From an uncultured Bacteroidota bacterium (GTDB lineage: Bacteria; Bacteroidota; Bacteroidia; Flavobacteriales; Flavobacteriaceae): a DNA stretch of 64,000 nt. The notes beneath the pieces were generated by a model. It ran no database searches. It was not told the DNA's origin and worked only from the letters and a program-made list of their open reading frames with translations. The translations under genes were made by a program, and so were the position numbers. Every line of letters starts with the position of its first letter. The first letter of the stretch is position 1. Positions 37,516 through 46,249 of this stretch are shown in pieces. The stretch lies in NCBI GenBank assembly GCA_902554655.1, contig CACDPE010000002.1, positions 1 to 64,000 on the forward strand. The letters run 5' to 3'.

Positions 37516-38559
37516 TTAAACCTTTTTCATTTTTTCTGGAACTAAAGGATCCATCATATAAAACCATAAGGGCGGTACAAGACTTAATAGAATTGATGCA
37601 GGGTATCCATATGGGAGCTGCGGGCTTTCTTCATAGTAGTTTAGAAGCTGATATTTTTTTGCTGATTTAAAGTGATGATCACTGTGTCTAGTAAGCTCAT
37701 ATAAAACTATTCTACCAATGTTATGGTTTGAATTCCATGAATGATATGTTTGAACTCTTTCATATCTACCAGATTCATTTTTAAATCTTCTTAGCCCATA
37801 ATGCTCAATGTAGTTTATGCATTCTAAGAACAAAAAAGCTATAACTCCAACAACTACAGCAAATAATAAAACTTTTGTAGAGAACAAGAATAAAACAAAT
37901 AATAAATATGTTGGCTGTATCATATGATACCACAGCATGTCGTTCTTTATTGAAAAGAAATTATTTTTCTTAATTTTCAACAATTCGATTTGTTTTTTCC
38001 AAGCATCAAAATATTGTTTTGTAACTGATGTTATCCAAAACGAGTAAACAGATTGTCGATATTTTGCAGTTGCTCCGTCATCAGGTGTCGCTACATTAAT
38101 ATGGTGTCCAAAGTTGTGCTCTATATAAAAATGCATATACAAACAAGGCATGTATAATGCCTTTCCAATAAATTTTTCATAATACTTATTTCTGTGACAA
38201 AGTTCATGAGCCACATTTATTCCGTTTGTAGCTAAAAGAATTCCTGTCGATAGAGAAAGCCCTATCATTTCACTAGTTGAATATTCTATGCTTTGAACCT
38301 TATTAAAAACAACCCAAAGTAATCCAAAGACAATAGGCAGGTTAATGTATAACATAATGTCAAAAACCTTATTAATTTTCTTTACTTTAACCTCGTTTTC
38401 TTGAAGATTTTCTTTACTTTGTCCAAATAGCGAGTCTAAAAATGGAATAATTATAAAAGCATAAATTACTGCAGTATATGTTCCAAGCCCAAACGATGTA
38501 AATGAAAGGTATGCAGAAACAGGAATTGTGTAAGCAAATAAATACTTTAGATCCTTCAT
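37516..38559 (-). CDS. alkB: AlkB-type alkane 1-monooxygenase
   Basis: Integral-membrane diiron hydroxylase of the AlkB/fatty acid desaturase superfamily, 347 aa. The eight-histidine pattern is visible: HELCH (118-122), EHNFGHH (147-153) and LTRHSDHH (289-296), plus the AlkB-specific NYIEHYG (249-255). Several membrane helices surround them. The family oxidises medium-chain n-alkanes to 1-alkanols with electrons from rubredoxin; substrate range cannot be read from sequence. No rubredoxin gene is near, so electron supply must come from elsewhere. A promoter element ends 5 nt before the start. It lies just upstream of gltX. Confidence 0.9.
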   Translation of the reverse strand: MKDLKYLFAYTIPVSAYLSFTSFGLGTYTAVIYAFIIIPFLDSLFGQSKENLQENEVKVKKINKVFDIMLYINLPIVFGLLWVVFNKVQSIEYSTSEMIGLSLSTGILLATNGINVAHELCHRNKYYEKFIGKALYMPCLYMHFYIEHNFGHHINVATPDDGATAKYRQSVYSFWITSVTKQYFDAWKKQIELLKIKKNNFFSIKNDMLWYHMIQPTYLLFVLFLFSTKVLLFAVVVGVIAFLFLECINYIEHYGLRRFKNESGRYERVQTYHSWNSNHNIGRIVLYELTRHSDHHFKSAKKYQLLNYYEESPQLPYGYPASILLSLVPPLWFYMMDPLVPEKMKKV

Positions 38560-38563
38560 TTTT

Positions 38564-38571
38564 CAAATATA
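38564..38571 (-). promoter_or_regulatory. -7 promoter element of alkB (leaderless spacing)
   Basis: The minus strand reads TATATTTG, with its last base 5 nt from the A of the alkB ATG at 38559. The mRNA would start at or very close to the start codon. Confidence 0.5.
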
Positions 38572-38606
38572 TAATTTTTCTCTTTTTATCTTTAATCTTG
38601 TAATAT

Positions 38607-38614
38607 TATATTTG
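38607..38614 (+). promoter_or_regulatory. -7 promoter element of ybeY
   Basis: TATATTTG matches TAnnTTTG and ends 11 nt before the ybeY ATG at 38625. It probably drives the ybeY-mnmG-methyltransferase run. Confidence 0.55.
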
Positions 38615-38624
38615 CCAAGTTTTT

Positions 38625-39047
38625 ATGACCGTCGAATTTATTTACAATACTGATTATAAGCTAGATAACGAGCAATTATATTGTAGTTGGTTAGCGAAAG
38701 TAGCTCTTTCTGAAGGCTATTCGCTAAACAATATTGTTTATGCTTTTTTTAATGACACAGATGTTAAAAGCTTGAATATCAAGTTTTTAAATCACAATTA
38801 TTTTACAGATGTATTGTCGTTTGATGATTCTGATGGTTATCATCTTAAGGGTAATATTGCGGTATCCGTTGATAGAGTTAGGGAAAACTCTAAAAAGTAT
38901 TCTACCAAATTTGATGATGAATTGAGAAGGGTTATGGTCCATGGCCTCCTTCATTTTATGGGATATAATGATTCTAATGATGAAGAAATAAAGGTCATTA
39001 GGGCTAAAGAAGAAAAAATGTTACGTTTGTTCCACGTGAAACAGTAA
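38625..39047 (+). CDS. ybeY: Endoribonuclease YbeY (rRNA maturation factor)
   Basis: Single-strand endoribonuclease in 16S rRNA maturation and 70S quality control, 140 aa. The metal-binding motif is VHGLLHFMGYNDSNDEE: the first two His are present, but the third position is Asn/Asp rather than His, as in other Bacteroidota forms. DVLSFDD matches the family. The last codons (LFHVKQ) are built from a parS site at 39028-39043. It is 2 nt upstream of mnmG. Confidence 0.93.
   Translation: MTVEFIYNTDYKLDNEQLYCSWLAKVALSEGYSLNNIVYAFFNDTDVKSLNIKFLNHNYFTDVLSFDDSDGYHLKGNIAVSVDRVRENSKKYSTKFDDELRRVMVHGLLHFMGYNDSNDEEIKVIRAKEEKMLRLFHVKQ
39028..39043 (+). promoter_or_regulatory. parS site 1 (ParB binding)
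   Basis: TGTTCCACGTGAAACA differs from the B. subtilis parS consensus TGTTTCACGTGAAACA at one position and keeps the near-palindromic core TTCCACGTGAAA. It is embedded in the last codons of ybeY, read as LFHVKQ. A second site lies 1.9 kb away in a different reading frame. Confidence 0.85.
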
Positions 39048-39049
39048 AT

Positions 39050-40921
39050 ATGTTCCAAAAAGAATACGATGTTATAGTGGTCGGCGCAGGACATGCCGGA
39101 AGTGAAGCAGCAGCAGCAGCAGCAAATATGGGAAGCTCTACTTTACTTGTAACAATGAACCTGCAGAATATTGCGCAAATGTCTTGTAATCCTGCTATGG
39201 GAGGTATAGCCAAAGGCCAGATTATTAAAGAAATTGATGCTTTAGGTGGTTACAGTGGGCTGGTTACCGATTATAGCGCTATACAGTTTAAAATGCTTAA
39301 TAAATCTAAAGGACCAGCTATGTGGAGTCCCAGAGCTCAATCAGATCGTATGATGTTCTCTCAGAAGTGGCGAGAAATGCTCGAAGCTACTGCTAATCTT
39401 GATTTCTATCAAGATTCTGTAAACGGCCTAATTGTTGACGGGACAGCTGTTGTTGGTATTACTACTCAGCTTGGAATTAAAATATATAGTAAGACTGTTA
39501 TATTAACTAATGGAACTTTTTTAAATGGTTTAATTCATGTAGGAGAAAAGCAGTTTGGTGGCGGTAGGGCTGGTGAAAAACCCTCATTAGGTATTACAGA
39601 AGAATTAATTAGTCTAGGTTTTACATCAGGAAGAATGAAAACTGGAACTCCACCAAGGGTTGATGGTAGAACGTTAAATTATAATAAAATGGAAGAGCAA
39701 CCTGGAGATGTTAATCCTGCCCGTTTCTCCTATTTACCTTCTTCACCGAGGTTAACTAAGCAAAGAAGCTGTCATGTAACTTATACTAATTCAATTACTC
39801 ATGATTTGTTAAGAGAAGGCTTTGACAGGTCTCCGATGTTTAACGGACGAATTAAGTCTGTCGGACCTAGATATTGCCCGTCTGTTGAAGACAAGATTAA
39901 TAGATTTGCAGATAAAGAAAGACACCAGGTTTTTGTTGAACCTGAAGGTTGGAACACCGTTGAAGTTTATGTTAATGGCTTTTCAACTTCTTTGCCTGAA
40001 GATATACAATTTAATGCTCTAAAATCCGTACCAGGATTTGAAGATGTTAAGTTTTTTAGACCTGGATATGCTATTGAGTACGATTATTTTCCTCCTACTC
40101 AATTAAAACATTCACTTGAAACAAAACCTATTGAAAACTTATTCTTTGCAGGACAAATAAATGGAACAACTGGTTATGAAGAGGCGGCAGCACAAGGTTT
40201 AATGGCTGGAATAAATGCCCATCTAAAAATTAATAATAAACCAGAATTTATCTTAAAAAGAAACCAGGCATATATTGGTGTCTTAATAGACGATTTAATT
40301 ACTAAAGGAACAGAAGAACCGTATAGAATGTTTACATCCAGAGCAGAGTTTAGAATGCTTTTAAGACAAGACAACGCTGATATACGTTTAACTGAATTGT
40401 CTTACTCCTTAGGATTGGCCTCAAACGACCGTTATAATCTCGTCAGATCTAAACTTTCTAAAACTAAAAAACTCATAGACTTTATTACAAAGCTTAGCGT
40501 TCTTCCATCTGAAATGAACCCAATACTTGAAAATAAAAGTTCTAAGCCAATTTCCCAGTCAATGAAATTAAAGAAGTTATATTGCCGACCAAATATTATT
40601 TCAGAAGATGTTTTAAAAATCAAAGCTTTAAATGACTATATAAATGAGAATTCCATCGACGAAGAGATCATTGAGCAATCTGAAATACAAATTAAGTATT
40701 CTGGTTATATCGATAAAGAGAAGTCTCATGCAGAAAAACTTAATAATTTAGAGTCCGTTAAAATACCTTTAGCTTTTGATTATAGTAAGCTTAAGTCTTT
40801 ATCTTCCGAGGCCAAGTCAAAACTTGAAGATATTAAACCTAGAACTTTATCACAAGCCTCCAGGATAAGCGGTGTTTCACCGGCAGATATTAGCGCAATG
40901 CTTGTTTTTATGGGTAGATGA
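39050..40921 (+). CDS. mnmG: tRNA uridine-5-carboxymethylaminomethyl modification enzyme MnmG
   Basis: FAD-dependent subunit that, with MnmE, makes cmnm5U at wobble position 34 of tRNAs, 623 aa. The Rossmann motif VVGAGHAGSEAAAAAANMG (10-28) binds FAD. SCNPAMGGIAKGQ, RTGTPPRV-like MKTGTPPRVDGR, SVEDKINRF and TGYEEAAAQGLMAGINA blocks are all present, as is the C-terminal helical domain. Six consecutive GCA codons encode Ala20-25. The gene is flanked by two parS sites, and its stop overlaps the methyltransferase start. Confidence 0.97.
   Translation: MFQKEYDVIVVGAGHAGSEAAAAAANMGSSTLLVTMNLQNIAQMSCNPAMGGIAKGQIIKEIDALGGYSGLVTDYSAIQFKMLNKSKGPAMWSPRAQSDRMMFSQKWREMLEATANLDFYQDSVNGLIVDGTAVVGITTQLGIKIYSKTVILTNGTFLNGLIHVGEKQFGGGRAGEKPSLGITEELISLGFTSGRMKTGTPPRVDGRTLNYNKMEEQPGDVNPARFSYLPSSPRLTKQRSCHVTYTNSITHDLLREGFDRSPMFNGRIKSVGPRYCPSVEDKINRFADKERHQVFVEPEGWNTVEVYVNGFSTSLPEDIQFNALKSVPGFEDVKFFRPGYAIEYDYFPPTQLKHSLETKPIENLFFAGQINGTTGYEEAAAQGLMAGINAHLKINNKPEFILKRNQAYIGVLIDDLITKGTEEPYRMFTSRAEFRMLLRQDNADIRLTELSYSLGLASNDRYNLVRSKLSKTKKLIDFITKLSVLPSEMNPILENKSSKPISQSMKLKKLYCRPNIISEDVLKIKALNDYINENSIDEEIIEQSEIQIKYSGYIDKEKSHAEKLNNLESVKIPLAFDYSKLKSLSSEAKSKLEDIKPRTLSQASRISGVSPADISAMLVFMGR
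39107..39124 (+). repeat. (GCA)6 trinucleotide repeat in mnmG
   Basis: Six perfect GCA codons encode the Ala run after the FAD-binding GxGxxG. In such AT-rich DNA an uninterrupted GC-rich microsatellite stands out. Slippage would stay in frame and change only the number of alanines. Confidence 0.8.
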
Positions 40922-41784
40922 TTATGAGTTTTTTAAAGGTTCCACGTGAAACAAAAGAAATTGTAACTAGAGATTATTTAGTCTCAAACGAAGAATTTGT
41001 TATAAAGGAGGTTAGAAAAGGGCTACTAAAAACAACTCCCGAAGTTTCGGACAAAGATATTTTTAATTATTATAATTCAAGTGAGTATTTGTCACATAAC
41101 AAAGGGTCTTCACTTTTTTCTTTAGCGTATTCTCTTGCTTCAAAATTTATGCTTAAAAGAAAATTAAATTTGATTGCTAAATATATCGACTCTTCAAAGC
41201 GATTTTTAGATTTTGGTTGTGGTTTGGGCAATTTAGTTTTGGAAATGAAGTGTAAAGGGTTTGAGTCTTGCGGCGTCGAAAACAATTCCAAAGCTTTAAG
41301 TGAGTGTGATAAAAAAAACATCAATGTATATAGAGATCTTAACACTATTAAATCTCAGTTTGATTTAGTTTCTTGTTGGCATTCATTAGAACATCTTTTA
41401 GACTTTAAATCAACACTCTTTCAATTTAATAAGCTTATTGTTAATGAAGGATATTTAATTATTGCTGTTCCAAACCATGATTCATTTGACTCTAAATACT
41501 ACGGAAAATATTGGGCAGGCTATGATGTTCCAAGACACCGATACCATTTTAATAAAAAAGCAATAGTTTTGGCCGCAAAGAATGCTGGTTTTGAGCTGTT
41601 AAAATCAGCCCCTATGTTTTTGGATGCTTTTTATGTTTCGATATTGTCTGAAAAATATAAAAACAATCCACTAGGGTTTTTAAAAGGTTTTTTGATTGGT
41701 TTGCTTTCAACAATAAGCTATTTATTCACTAATAACGCAAGCTCTCACTATTTTGTCTTTCAAAAGCAAATTAGTGAGCTTTAA
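40918..41784 (+). CDS. Class I SAM-dependent methyltransferase
   Basis: Methyltransferase of 288 aa. The SAM-binding motif I reads FLDFGCGLGNLVLEMK (about 92-107); LVSCWHSLEHL is motif III/IV of the Methyltransf_23-type proteins, and YWAGYDVPRHRYHF follows. A short helix-rich tail resembles other family members linked to surface polysaccharide or lipid synthesis, but the substrate is unknown. It starts at an ATG overlapping the mnmG stop, or at a second ATG (40924). The second parS site forms codons VPRET near its N-terminus. Confidence 0.87.
   Translation: MIMSFLKVPRETKEIVTRDYLVSNEEFVIKEVRKGLLKTTPEVSDKDIFNYYNSSEYLSHNKGSSLFSLAYSLASKFMLKRKLNLIAKYIDSSKRFLDFGCGLGNLVLEMKCKGFESCGVENNSKALSECDKKNINVYRDLNTIKSQFDLVSCWHSLEHLLDFKSTLFQFNKLIVNEGYLIIAVPNHDSFDSKYYGKYWAGYDVPRHRYHFNKKAIVLAAKNAGFELLKSAPMFLDAFYVSILSEKYKNNPLGFLKGFLIGLLSTISYLFTNNASSHYFVFQKQISEL
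40938..40953 (+). promoter_or_regulatory. parS site 2 (ParB binding)
   Basis: GGTTCCACGTGAAACA matches site 1 at 15 of 16 positions; only the first base differs. Here the sequence is read as VPRET in the methyltransferase gene, a different frame from site 1, so the match is likely kept at the DNA level. Confidence 0.8.
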
Positions 41785-41892
41785 GGCTTTTTTGTTCCAA
41801 TTTATGAGAATTACCACTAGATTTTAATAATTGTTAATTAGACGTTAAATATAGGTGTTGTTTTTTTAACAAAACTGTTGTATTTATAACAA

Positions 41893-42900
41893 TTAGTGTT
41901 TGTGAATGGCTTTAGTGAGTTTTAAAGCAAGGTCAGTCATAATCATTGTTGAGTTTCCGTTTCGCAAAGTGTGATAGAAAGCTTTTTCAAACTCATTAGT
42001 AAGCTCCTCAATATTGTTATGTGTAACAAATTTTGAAAAGGAAGAAAAATTAAATTTTGTTTTAGGAGAAAACGTAACAAGTTTATCAGCCTGAATATTT
42101 TTCAAAAAAGCTTGACGGATTATCTCAGTGGAATAAATAAAAAAATCTTTCTGATTTTCACGATCTAGTCTAGCTGCAGTTTTAGACCATTCAATTATTT
42201 TTGACCCGTATGAAACATCCTTTTTTATTTGAAAAGCGTTTCTTAATAACTCACTGAACATTAGTTCTAGTTCAACAGAAATATTATAATACTCTTTGAG
42301 ACCTTCAAAAACTATGGTTTGACATCTTGAAACTAATGTAGGTAAAAGGTCTCTAGCTTTATCAGCAATAAACACAAACGATGTTTTATTACCAGGTTCC
42401 TCCACCATCTTCAATATTTTGTTCGTAGCCTCTGAATTCAATCTCTCAGCTCCCCAAAAAAGTACAAGCTTATGTTTTTTTTCAAAAGCAGAAATAATAA
42501 GTTTTTTAGATAATGGCTCTACCGAATTAACACCAATGAAAGGTTGTTTATTGCCACAATCTAGTTTTTCTATCCATTTATTCATAGTAAGCTCAACACC
42601 CATTTCAGTAAGAGCTTCTCTCCATTTGTCATAATAAAAGTCACATCTATTTTCAACTGGTTTTGTAGACGATGGTATTGGGAATATAAAGTGCAAATCA
42701 GGATGACTGTATGATTCACACATCTTTTCTAGTTTTAACTTTCTATCACCTTCTTCGCCTTCAGTTAAAATTGTTTTACAAAAATCTAAAGCGGATTTAA
42801 GTTTGTTTTTTCCATTACCTGAAAGCAGAATGGAATTGGGTATCCTTTTACTTTTCGCAATATTCTTTAATTCTTCGCTTGCAGATTGTAATTTTTCCAA
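41893..42900 (-). CDS. holB: DNA polymerase III delta-prime subunit (TTG start)
   Basis: Clamp-loader subunit that, with DnaX and HolA, loads the sliding clamp; 335 aa. The N-terminal NSILLSGNGKNKLKSA loop is a degraded P-loop, as usual for delta-prime. KILKMVEEPGNKTSFVFIADKA and LVSRCQTIVF correspond to the conserved EEPP and SRC elements of clamp loaders. The C-terminal helical domain is shorter than in proteobacteria. The start is TTG because a stop lies two codons upstream in frame. Divergent from pgk. Confidence 0.88.
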   Translation of the reverse strand: MEKLQSASEELKNIAKSKRIPNSILLSGNGKNKLKSALDFCKTILTEGEEGDRKLKLEKMCESYSHPDLHFIFPIPSSTKPVENRCDFYYDKWREALTEMGVELTMNKWIEKLDCGNKQPFIGVNSVEPLSKKLIISAFEKKHKLVLFWGAERLNSEATNKILKMVEEPGNKTSFVFIADKARDLLPTLVSRCQTIVFEGLKEYYNISVELELMFSELLRNAFQIKKDVSYGSKIIEWSKTAARLDRENQKDFFIYSTEIIRQAFLKNIQADKLVTFSPKTKFNFSSFSKFVTHNNIEELTNEFEKAFYHTLRNGNSTMIMTDLALKLTKAIHKH

Positions 42901-42944
42901 TTCTTAAATGTATTAAAAATAAAACTTAATTTTTATAAATGACA

Positions 42945-42952
42945 TATCTTTG
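42945..42952 (+). promoter_or_regulatory. -7 promoter element of pgk
   Basis: TATCTTTG matches TAnnTTTG and ends 8 nt before the ATG at 42961. The in-frame TTG at 42955 would be at or before the likely transcript start, which supports the ATG. Confidence 0.55.
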
Positions 42953-42960
42953 AGTTGATT

Positions 42961-44142
42961 ATGAATACGATATATAAATTTAATTTTAATAATAAAAAAA
43001 CTATTGTTAGGGTAGATTTTAATGTTCCAATTGAACGTGATAAAGTTACAGATAATAGCAGGATTGTCGCTGCCAAAACAACCATTGAAAAAATTATTTC
43101 TGACGGTGGTTCATGTATATTAATGAGTCATTTAGGGCGGCCTCAAGGACACGACAATAACTTATCAATGCAGAAAATTCATGCTGAAGTTGAAAGTGTT
43201 TTAAAAACTAAAGTGATCTTATCTAGAGATGTAGTTGGTAATGATTCTATAATGAAGGCAAAAAACCTTTCAAATGGACAGGTGCTTCTTTTAGAAAATT
43301 TAAGATTCCATAAAGAGGAAACAGAAGGTGATTTAGCTTTTGCAAAAAAACTCTCATCATTAGCAGATTGTTATGTTAATGATGCCTTTGGAACAGCACA
43401 CAGGGCACATGCTTCAACAACTATTATTGCACAGTTTTTTGAAAATAAGTTTTTTGGATGTCTTTTAGAAAAAGAAGTGAAATCTATAGAAAAAGTCATG
43501 AAAAGTGGAGAGAAACCAATATTAGCCATTCTTGGTGGAGCTAAAATTTCCTCAAAAATTCCAATTATTAACAACATTATGGATGTTGTAGATCATATTA
43601 TAATTGGGGGTGGAATGTCTTTTACTTTTGTTAAAGCCATGGGAGGAAAGATTGGGTCGTCTATTTGCGAAGATGAAATGATTCCTATCGCACTGGAAAT
43701 TTTAGACAGAGCAAAAGATAATAATGTTAAAATTCACCTTCCAACTGATGTTGTTTGTGCTAAAGAATTTAACAATGAAGCACAGTCAAAACAGTTTGAT
43801 ATTTATAGTATTCCTAAAGATTATGAAGGTATGGATGCAGGTAAGAATTCAATAGAGGCTTTCAAAAAAGTTGTTTTAAATTCAAATACAATATTATGGA
43901 ATGGACCTGTTGGTGTTTTTGAGTTTTCTAATTTTTCACATGGAACGAAGGAGCTAGGTAATTTAGTAGCTCAAAGCACCTCTAATGGTGCGTTCTCATT
44001 GGTTGGTGGTGGAGACTCTGTTGCTGCAGTCAAAAAGTTTGGGCTGCAAAATAAAGTGAGTTATGTTTCAACAGGTGGTGGTGCTATGTTGGAAAGTCTT
44101 GAGGGCAAAACACTACCCGGTATAAACGCGCTGATTAGCTAA
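42961..44142 (+). CDS. pgk: Phosphoglycerate kinase
   Basis: Glycolytic enzyme interconverting 1,3-bisphosphoglycerate and 3-phosphoglycerate with ATP formation, 393 aa. The signature VRVDFNVPIE (17-26) near the N-terminus, SHLGRPQG, ENLRFHKEE, LGGAKISSKI, WNGPVGVFE and the nucleotide-binding GGGDSVAAVKKFG are all present. I start at the ATG at 42961. It has its own promoter and is followed by a DUF4837 gene whose TTG start lies 6 nt after the stop. Confidence 0.97.
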   Translation: MNTIYKFNFNNKKTIVRVDFNVPIERDKVTDNSRIVAAKTTIEKIISDGGSCILMSHLGRPQGHDNNLSMQKIHAEVESVLKTKVILSRDVVGNDSIMKAKNLSNGQVLLLENLRFHKEETEGDLAFAKKLSSLADCYVNDAFGTAHRAHASTTIIAQFFENKFFGCLLEKEVKSIEKVMKSGEKPILAILGGAKISSKIPIINNIMDVVDHIIIGGGMSFTFVKAMGGKIGSSICEDEMIPIALEILDRAKDNNVKIHLPTDVVCAKEFNNEAQSKQFDIYSIPKDYEGMDAGKNSIEAFKKVVLNSNTILWNGPVGVFEFSNFSHGTKELGNLVAQSTSNGAFSLVGGGDSVAAVKKFGLQNKVSYVSTGGGAMLESLEGKTLPGINALIS

Positions 44143-44148
44143 GTTATT

Positions 44149-45132
44149 TTGAAAAAACTAATATATATACTTATTGCTCTTTTTCTTATGTCATGTGAGG
44201 GAGAGACTAACAATTATAAACCATTGTCATCAGGAAGAATCAATTCGATTTCCGTCGTTACAGACAAAGCAACATGGGACTCTGAAGTTGGTAAAGAAAT
44301 AAGAGCTATTTATGCATCAGAATTTAAAGGCCTTCCTCAAATTGAAGAAGCTTTTAGTTTGAGCCAAATACCATATGAAGCTTTTACTGGTTTTGGGAGA
44401 ACTGGTAGAAATATAATTTTTATTGATAAAAAAAGTGAAAATCAACCAAAAATGGTTAGAAATAAGTTTGCTAGACCTCAATTGTTTTTACAGATTTCAG
44501 GAACAAATGATGAACAATTAATAAAAAATTTAAAAAAAGCGGCCAGTTTTTCAATTGATGAGTTTCAAAAAGGTGAAATAAATGAGAACAAAAGAAGAAT
44601 TTTAAAATCAACTTTAAGTAAAACTAATTTAGAAGATTCTCTTTCCCTATCCCTAATAATGCCTTCTGCTTACAATATTTTTAAACAAGATAAAAAATCT
44701 ATTTGGTTACAAAAACCTTTGAAAAATGGTACATCTAATATTGTAGTTAGCGAGCTAGACATGCTATATAAAACCTTTGAATTTTTGACAATTAAAGATG
44801 TTATTCAAGCGCGTGATTCACTAAATAAACAGTTTGTGCCAGGAAGAGTATCCGGAAGCTATATGATAACCGAATCAGCATATTTACCATATTTTAAAAA
44901 AACCATAGTAAATGGTTTTAACGCAAAAGAAACACGAGGAACTTGGGAAGTTAAAGGTGATTTTATGGGAGGCCCCTTTATTAATTATATTGTAAGGGAT
45001 TCGATTAATAAAAGAATTTTATATTTTGAAGGTTTTGTGTTTTCACCATCTCAAAGAAAAAGAGACGCTATAATTGAGTTGGAATCAATAATTAAATCAG
45101 CTAAAGTGTTTAAAATAAATTTAAAACCTTAA
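44149..45132 (+). CDS. DUF4837-family lipoprotein (TTG start)
   Basis: Predicted lipoprotein of 327 aa with lipobox Cys16 (LFLMSCEG). The mature sequence, including [19 protein letters not shown] near its start and [18 protein letters not shown] later, matches the Bacteroidota DUF4837 family, whose role is unknown. The start codon is TTG, 6 nt after pgk. Its stop overlaps that of the convergent tatA by 3 nt. Co-occurrence with tatA and an M23 peptidase is common in flavobacteria and suggests an envelope role. Confidence 0.87.
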   Translation: MKKLIYILIALFLMSCEGETNNYKPLSSGRINSISVVTDKATWDSEVGKEIRAIYASEFKGLPQIEEAFSLSQIPYEAFTGFGRTGRNIIFIDKKSENQPKMVRNKFARPQLFLQISGTNDEQLIKNLKKAASFSIDEFQKGEINENKRRILKSTLSKTNLEDSLSLSLIMPSAYNIFKQDKKSIWLQKPLKNGTSNIVVSELDMLYKTFEFLTIKDVIQARDSLNKQFVPGRVSGSYMITESAYLPYFKKTIVNGFNAKETRGTWEVKGDFMGGPFINYIVRDSINKRILYFEGFVFSPSQRKRDAIIELESIIKSAKVFKINLKP

Positions 45133-45308
45133 TCCTCTTTATCTTTTTTATCTTCTTCTTTAGAAGCATTTTTGAATTCTTTGATGCCAGTTCCAAGCCC
45201 TTTCATCAGTTCAGGGATTTTTCTACCACCAAATAACAAAACCACTACAAGCAATATAAGGACAATCTGGCCTGGACCTAACGCAAATAAAACAAACTCT
45301 GTTTTCAT
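45129..45308 (-). CDS. tatA: Sec-independent translocase protein TatA
   Basis: Pore-forming subunit of the Tat pathway, which exports folded proteins; 59 aa. One N-terminal membrane helix (about 12-27, [16 protein letters not shown]) ends with the FGxxKxPE-like motif [10 protein letters not shown], followed by the amphipathic helix [11 protein letters not shown], and an acidic-basic tail. It is complete but short. TatC is not in the window. It is convergent with the DUF4837 gene, overlapping by 3 nt, and divergent from the M23 peptidase. Confidence 0.93.
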   Translation of the reverse strand: MKTEFVLFALGPGQIVLILLVVVLLFGGRKIPELMKGLGTGIKEFKNASKEEDKKDKED

Positions 45309-45322
45309 AAATGTAATTTTAA

Positions 45323-45330
45323 CAAAAGTA
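45323..45330 (-). promoter_or_regulatory. -7 promoter element of tatA
   Basis: The minus strand reads TACTTTTG (TAnnTTTG), 14 nt before the tatA ATG at 45308. Confidence 0.5.
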
Positions 45331-45385
45331 ATAATAAATTAGTCTTTAATCTTTAAACGACAAAAATTAATAATATTTTGATGAT

Positions 45386-45393
45386 TATCTTTG
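45386..45393 (+). promoter_or_regulatory. -7 promoter element of the M23 peptidase gene
   Basis: TATCTTTG ends 6 nt before the ATG at 45400, another near-leaderless arrangement. Confidence 0.5.
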
Positions 45394-45399
45394 CTTTAA

Positions 45400-46248
45400 A
45401 TGAAAGAAAAAAATTCAATAACTAAAAATACAAATAATAATTATAGGTTAGTTATTTTAAATGAAGAAACCTACGAGGAAAGGGTTTCTTTAAGGCTCTC
45501 TAAATTAAATATTTTTGCTTTTTCAATAGTCATTACTCTTTTTGTTATAACAATAACAGCATTTGTGATTTTTTTTACACCCATTAAAGAGTATATTCCC
45601 GGATATGATTCAACAGAGATTAGGTTTCAGGCGATTGATAATTTACAAAAATTAGACACTTTAGTTACAGAACTTGAAAAAAATGAACAGTACATTTTAT
45701 CATTAAAAAGTCTGTTATCTGGTCAAGAATTTAACAATAAGTATCAGTCTAGCTCAGAATTAGCCAGAGTAGATTTATCAGAACTTAATGTTCAAATAAA
45801 CTTGGAAGATTCTATTCTTAGAAAGCTAGTTGAAAGAGAAGATAAATTTAATGTTTTTGAATCTCAATTTAAACCAATTAATATTTCATTACAGGCACCA
45901 GTTAATGGTATTATTTCAGAGAAATTTTCAATTTCTGATAAACATTTTGGGATTGATATTGTACTAAAAGAAGAAACACCAATAAAATGTGTTGCAGATG
46001 GAATTGTTATTTTTTCAGAATGGACAATAAGTTCTGGCTACACTGTCGCTGTTTATCATAAAAATAAATTAATGACTATATATAAACACAATAAGTTCTC
46101 TAAAGTTTCACAGGGCGATTTCGTGAAATCGGGTGAAGTTATTGCGCTTTCAGGAAATACGGGTGAATTAACTAGTGGACCCCATCTTCATTTTGAGCTT
46201 TGGGATGATAAAGGGCCAATTAACCCTGAAGACATTATAAGTTTTTAG
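45400..46248 (+). CDS. M23-family (LytM-like) peptidoglycan endopeptidase
   Basis: Membrane-anchored murein hydrolase of 282 aa. One N-terminal helix (about 37-61), a short coiled-coil-like periplasmic region (about 70-145) and a C-terminal LytM domain. The zinc ligands are His182 and Asp186 (HFGID), and the catalytic HxH is His262-x-His264 in GPHLHFEL. All are present, so it should be active rather than an EnvC/NlpD-type activator. It cleaves peptide cross-links in cell-wall remodelling or division. It is followed by a GH3-family gene after one base. Confidence 0.92.
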   Translation: MKEKNSITKNTNNNYRLVILNEETYEERVSLRLSKLNIFAFSIVITLFVITITAFVIFFTPIKEYIPGYDSTEIRFQAIDNLQKLDTLVTELEKNEQYILSLKSLLSGQEFNNKYQSSSELARVDLSELNVQINLEDSILRKLVEREDKFNVFESQFKPINISLQAPVNGIISEKFSISDKHFGIDIVLKEETPIKCVADGIVIFSEWTISSGYTVAVYHKNKLMTIYKHNKFSKVSQGDFVKSGEVIALSGNTGELTSGPHLHFELWDDKGPINPEDIISF

Positions 46249-46249
46249 T

